A stretch of 9,127 bases of DNA from JBCDCU01 sp039180865 (lineage in GTDB: Bacteria > Pseudomonadota > Alphaproteobacteria > Rhizobiales > JACESI01). This document shows, piece after piece, positions 6,472-9,127 of this stretch (position 1 is the first letter of the stretch; every line of letters begins with the position of its first letter). The stretch covers positions 1 through 9,127 of the forward strand of contig JBCDCZ010000179.1 of the NCBI GenBank assembly GCA_039180865.1. The letters are read 5' to 3'. The position numbers and the translations under genes are program-made. Under the pieces are notes generated by a model that saw only the letters and a list, made by a program, of their open reading frames with translations, did no database searches and was not told the DNA's origin.

Positions 6472-6510
6472 TTAGGTAATTCTTAAGTCCCGTCGGCTAC
6501 TCTCGCTAAG
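6472..6510 (+). promoter_or_regulatory. CtrA-like site and promoter of sciP
   Basis: TTAG-N7-TTAA (6472-6475 and 6483-6486) matches the CtrA consensus TTAA-N7-TTAA at seven of eight positions. Eighteen bases downstream, GCTAAG (6505-6510) resembles the GCTA-type -10 of Caulobacter sigma-73 promoters, so the right half-site would sit at -35, as in CtrA-activated promoters. The predicted transcript starts about 25 bases before the sciP ATG. In Caulobacter sciP expression depends on CtrA, so the arrangement is expected; binding here is inferred. Confidence 0.5.
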
Positions 6511-6540
6511 CATGGTCAGTGCAAATAGTGTGAGAGTAGT

Positions 6541-6813
6541 ATGACCGAGTATGTTCGTCCGCGTGTAAAATACGTCATCGGACCGGATGGAAGTCCGCTT
6601 ACTGTAGCCGATCTTCCACCGGCAACAACGCGGCGCTGGGTGATCCGGCGCAAGGCGGAAGTTGTTGCTGCCGTCCGTGGTGGCCTTTTGAGCCTTGAGG
6701 AAGCGTGTCAGCGCTACACCCTGACAGTCGAGGAATTCCTGTCCTGGCAGCAATCAATTGATGCCCATGGTCTTGCGGGTCTTCGCGCGACACGCGTTCA
6801 GGAATACCGCTAA
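6541..6813 (+). CDS. sciP: SciP, CtrA-inhibiting transcription factor (DUF1153)
   Basis: SciP is a small DNA-binding protein that, in Caulobacter, builds up in swarmer cells, binds near or to CtrA at its promoters and blocks recruitment of RNA polymerase, shutting off CtrA targets including ctrA itself and flagellar genes. This 90-aa protein is full length for the family. It has the near-invariant N-terminus RPRVKYVIGPDGSPLT (6-21), ADLPP (23-27), the helix-turn-helix core beginning TRRWVIRRKAEVVAAVRGG (30-48), LSLEEACQRY (50-59) and the C-terminal GLAGLRATRVQEYR (77-90). The match to Caulobacter SciP, as remembered, is almost residue for residue over much of its length. The ATG follows a weak GAGAG Shine-Dalgarno. 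The gene has its own CtrA-like promoter and an intrinsic terminator, so it is a monocistronic regulator inside the flagellar cluster. Confidence 0.95.
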   Translation: MTEYVRPRVKYVIGPDGSPLTVADLPPATTRRWVIRRKAEVVAAVRGGLLSLEEACQRYTLTVEEFLSWQQSIDAHGLAGLRATRVQEYR

Positions 6814-6819
6814 GGTGTC

Positions 6820-6839
6820 GCTGGCCAGTTAAGGCCAGC
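6820..6839 (+). repeat. Perfect 7-bp hairpin just after sciP
   Basis: GCTGGCC (6820-6826) and GGCCAGC (6833-6839) form a perfect stem with a 6-base loop, starting 6 bases after the sciP stop. Only TCTTC follows, so it is a poor terminator by itself; it may protect the 3' end of the mRNA or add to the terminator downstream. Confidence 0.5.
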
Positions 6840-6894
6840 TCTTCACCGGCGGCCTGCCAATTCCGCGATCCCTCTTATCAAATGTGTCATTCTG

Positions 6895-6917
6895 AAACCG
6901 GTTCCGCCGGTTTTTTT
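6895..6917 (+). terminator. Rho-independent terminator after sciP
   Basis: AAACCGG (6895-6901) pairs with CCGGTTT (6907-6913) around the 5-base loop TTCCG, and the stem runs into a stretch of seven T (6911-6917). This is a standard intrinsic terminator on the plus strand, about 80 bases after the sciP stop. It separates sciP from fliF, which must then start its own transcript within the next 170 bases. Confidence 0.8.
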
Positions 6918-6944
6918 GCGTTTCGGGGTCGCATCATAACCTTT

Positions 6945-6960
6945 CGTGAACTCTTTCACG
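6945..6960. promoter_or_regulatory. Inverted repeat upstream of fliF, possible operator
   Basis: CGTGAA (6945-6950) and TTCACG (6955-6960) form a perfect 6-base inverted repeat with a 4-base spacer, ending 6 bases before the CtrA-like site of fliF. Its place suggests a binding site for a dimeric regulator, but which one is unknown. A chance palindrome cannot be excluded. Confidence 0.35.
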
Positions 6961-6966
6961 TTTGCG

Positions 6967-6981
6967 TTAACAACTTGTTTA
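6967..6981 (+). promoter_or_regulatory. CtrA-like site of the fliF promoter
   Basis: TTAA-N7-TTTA (6967-6970 and 6978-6981), continuing as TTTACCAT, matches the CtrA consensus at seven of eight half-site bases with the correct spacing. It lies between the sciP terminator and fliF, about 110 bases before the fliF start. In Caulobacter the early class II genes, including fliF, are CtrA targets. No clean -10 is visible; CCTAGC near 7003-7008 is a rough candidate. Confidence 0.5.
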
Positions 6982-7073
6982 CCATGAACTGGGAAATTCT
7001 TGCCTAGCTGGGCGGCGAGAAGAGGGAACAAACCCCACCGCTTCAGCCTTTTCGGGCAGTGGACTGGATTTCC

Positions 7074-7078
7074 AGGAG
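7074..7078 (+). promoter_or_regulatory. Shine-Dalgarno that decides the fliF start
   Basis: AGGAG lies 10 bases before GTG 7089. The in-frame GTG at 7059 has no such sequence in front, and translation from it would run through this site. This favours GTG 7089 as the start. Confidence 0.6.
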
Positions 7079-7088
7079 TGGGTTTTTC

Positions 7089-8720
7089 GTGGAAGGAATA
7101 CTTGAAACGGTTAAGAAGTTAGGCCCCGCGCGCCTCGCAGCGATGGTCGTGGTTTCTGCGCTTCTGATCGGGTTCTTTGCGTTCATCACACTTCGCGTGT
7201 CGGATCCTTCCAAGGCGCCCCTTTACACCGATCTCAGCTTTGACGATTCAACGGCAATCGTGAGTTTTTTGGATTCTCAGGCTGTCGATTACGAGCTCTT
7301 GAACAATGGCTCAACGATCCTTGTTGATAAGGATCGGGTGCTACGGCTTAGGATGCGGCTTGCTGAAGACGGTCTGCCTGAGGGAAGCAGCGTCGGCTAC
7401 GAAATATTCGACAAGACGGACTCACTCGGAACCACATCCTTCGTCCAGAACATCAATCATGTTCGCGCGCTCGAGGGAGAACTTGCCCGCACCATTCGTT
7501 CAATCAACCGCATTCAATCGGCAAGGGTTCATCTCGTCATCCCTGAGCGACAACTCTTCCAGCGCGAGAAGAAGCAGCCGACGGCTTCGATCGTGCTCAA
7601 TGTGCGCGGTTTCCTGGACCCCAATCAGATCCGCGCCATTCAGCATCTCGTCGCATCAGCCATCGACGGCCTTGAGCCTGGCCGTGTTTCGATTGTCGAT
7701 GAAACCGGCAATCTACTCGCGAGCGGTAATGGCAAGGTCGGACAGGAAGCTGTTATCGCCAATCTCGAACAGCGCACCAACACGGTGCAGGACCAATTGA
7801 GGAGCCAGATTTCCGACATTCTAACCAGTGTCGTCGGCGAGGGCAGGGCGCGCGTTCAGGTTTCAGCCGAGCTCGACATGATGCGGGTTACACAAACCCA
7901 GGATGTCTTCGACCCGGAAGGCCAGGTTGTTCGCTCGACCCAAAATCGAAGCGAAGAAAGCGAAAGCCAGGAGCGCAATCGCAATGAAGGCGTAACGGTT
8001 GGTAACGAGCTGCCGGCAGCGAATGCGGATAACGATAACCCGGATGAAAGCGAAGCGACATCAACAACAGAAGAAGTCATCAACTATGAGATTTCTCGAA
8101 CCACGACGACACAGATCCAGGAAGCCGGCGGAATCAAGAGGTTATCTGTCGCAGTCCTTGTCGATGGTACCTATACGCGCAACGATGACGGAACCTACAC
8201 TTATAATCCGCGTACCGAAGAAGAACTTCAGCGTATCGCGACACTCGTGCGTTCCGCGATAGGCTTCAATGAAGGACGCGGCGATGTTGTTGAGGTTGTC
8301 AATCTCGAGTTTGCCGAAAAGCCAAGCGAAGGCGAAGTCGCGGAGTTTGAGGCGGCTAGCTGGGCTTTCACAAAATACGATTATTTCCGCATCGCTGAGC
8401 TTGCGATCATTGCTGTTCTTACGATTCTGGTTCTCTTCCTGGTCGTCCGTCCGCTCCTGAAACAAGTCCTCATGCAAGAAGACAAAGATGATGCGATCGA
8501 TCTCGGAGATACGAAAACCCCGGAATTGACCGATGAAGAAAAGGCAGCCGCGCCGCTCGGTATTCCCGCTGACAGCGACGCTGCTCGTCAGCTCGCCGAA
8601 GCGCAGCGCGCAGGGCTGATCCGCGCCGAAGTCGTGAACAAAATCGGTCAGATGGTGGACGAAAGTCCGGACGCTGCAGTCAACGTTATACGCAACATGA
8701 TTTATGAAAAGGCGGCTTGA
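7089..8720 (+). CDS. fliF: FliF, flagellar MS-ring protein
   Basis: FliF forms the MS ring in the inner membrane, the first structure of the flagellar basal body, housing the export gate and carrying FliG on its cytoplasmic face. From GTG 7089 the protein has 543 aa, normal for the family; GTG 7059 would add 10 residues. A first membrane helix spans about 17-36. The periplasmic YscJ/FliF ring-building domains follow, with SSVGYEIFDKTDSLGTTSF (100-118), RTIRSI (134-139), SARVHLVIPERQLF (144-157) and the FliF C-terminal domain, which includes an acidic, Asn/Glu-rich insert at about 288-330. A second membrane helix is at about 434-455. The cytoplasmic tail ends with the FliG-binding peptide, MVDESPDAAVNVIRNMI (522-538). 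Stop and fliG start overlap as TGATG, so the two are translationally coupled. It has its own control region with a CtrA-like site. Confidence 0.96.
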   Translation: MEGILETVKKLGPARLAAMVVVSALLIGFFAFITLRVSDPSKAPLYTDLSFDDSTAIVSFLDSQAVDYELLNNGSTILVDKDRVLRLRMRLAEDGLPEGSSVGYEIFDKTDSLGTTSFVQNINHVRALEGELARTIRSINRIQSARVHLVIPERQLFQREKKQPTASIVLNVRGFLDPNQIRAIQHLVASAIDGLEPGRVSIVDETGNLLASGNGKVGQEAVIANLEQRTNTVQDQLRSQISDILTSVVGEGRARVQVSAELDMMRVTQTQDVFDPEGQVVRSTQNRSEESESQERNRNEGVTVGNELPAANADNDNPDESEATSTTEEVINYEISRTTTTQIQEAGGIKRLSVAVLVDGTYTRNDDGTYTYNPRTEEELQRIATLVRSAIGFNEGRGDVVEVVNLEFAEKPSEGEVAEFEAASWAFTKYDYFRIAELAIIAVLTILVLFLVVRPLLKQVLMQEDKDDAIDLGDTKTPELTDEEKAAAPLGIPADSDAARQLAEAQRAGLIRAEVVNKIGQMVDESPDAAVNVIRNMIYEKAA

Positions 8721-9127
8721 TGAGCGAAGGAACGGAAGTCGCTGTACCGGAAAACCGCGCACCCCGTCACATTGGTGACCTCAACGGTGTCGAGAAAGCC
8801 GCAATGCTGATGCTCGCCCTCGGTGAGCAGAATGGCAAAGAAATCTGGATGCGTCTCGAACAGGACGAGATCAAAGAAATATCGGCTGCGATGTCGAAAC
8901 TGGGCGGGATCGACCCAAAAGCCTACGAAGACGTCATGATCAATTTCGTCTCCAAGATTTCGACTGACGGCGCCATGACAGGAAACATCGCAACAACGGA
9001 GAGCCTGTTGCGTTCCTTCCTGTCGGCTGATCAGGTCGAACTCATCATGGAGGAAATCCGGGGACCGGCCGGCCGCAACATGTGGGAGAAACTCTCAAAT
9101 GTGCAAGCGAACGTCCTCGCGAGCTAC
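8720..9127 (+). CDS. fliG: FliG, flagellar motor switch protein, N-terminal part
   Basis: FliG sits on the MS ring and transmits stator torque; its N-terminal domain binds the FliF tail and its middle domain binds FliM. The window contains 136 codons from ATG 8720-8722, which shares its A with the fliF TGA, and the frame stays open at the end. After a 16-residue polar lead come HIGDLNGVEKAAMLMLALGE (17-36), the helical FliG_N domain (about 20-105) and the start of the middle domain with EEIRGPAGRNMWEKLSNV (111-128) and VLASY at the edge. The EHPQ motif of the middle domain would lie beyond the window. Later genes of the operon (in Caulobacter fliH, fliN, flbD) are expected further right but are not visible. 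Confidence 0.95.
   Translation, partial: MSEGTEVAVPENRAPRHIGDLNGVEKAAMLMLALGEQNGKEIWMRLEQDEIKEISAAMSKLGGIDPKAYEDVMINFVSKISTDGAMTGNIATTESLLRSFLSADQVELIMEEIRGPAGRNMWEKLSNVQANVLASY

Noticed and set aside
8142..8762. 206-aa minus-strand frame opposite the fliF 3' end
   Set aside because: It is a mirror of the FliF membrane helix and tail codons, and crosses the fliF-fliG junction antisense.

Overview
The window comes from a flagellated alphaproteobacterium with a CtrA-type cell-cycle and flagellar regulatory circuit. The reasons are a clear sciP gene (the CtrA antagonist known from Caulobacter), a fliK-flgD-sciP-fliF-fliG order, and CtrA-like sites in front of sciP and fliF. Caulobacterales, Hyphomonadaceae, Parvularculaceae or a near relative would all fit; the exact group cannot be fixed from this stretch.

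Left part (1-1580). The window opens inside trmB (tRNA m7G46 methyltransferase), which ends at 280. Up to the tRNA gene the sequence then looks foreign: a structured non-coding stretch (281-567) that may be a decayed piece of a group II intron, followed by a visibly AT-rich gene on the minus strand for an unrecognised secreted protein of 182 aa. A tRNA-Met(CAT) gene on the minus strand (1428-1504) follows, with a strong promoter of its own (TTGACA, 17 bp, TTATAA). Its 3' end faces the foreign-looking stretch.

Middle part (1581-4115). mnmA (tRNA 2-thiouridylase) and mak (ROK-family fructokinase) lie on the minus strand with only 4 bases between them and look co-transcribed from a promoter near 3808-3836. 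A divergent control region of about 400 bases separates mnmA from the flagellar genes. It carries a sigma-54-like -24/-12 element in front of fliK and traces of what may be a broken signal-peptide gene.

Right part (4116-9127). This is a flagellar cluster, all on the plus strand: fliK (hook-length control), flgD (hook cap), sciP (small CtrA-inhibiting transcription factor), fliF (MS ring) and the first 136 codons of fliG (rotor switch). sciP forms its own unit, with a CtrA-like site and a Caulobacter-like -10 in front and an intrinsic terminator behind. fliF restarts from a separate control region with a second CtrA-like site and a short inverted repeat, and is translationally coupled to fliG by a TGATG overlap. 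The layout suggests that early genes (fliF-fliG) and the repressor of CtrA action (sciP) are both under CtrA, while fliK-flgD may use sigma-54 as a later class. That regulatory reading is inferred from motifs only. I see no clearly new system here; the least explained part is 281-1427.
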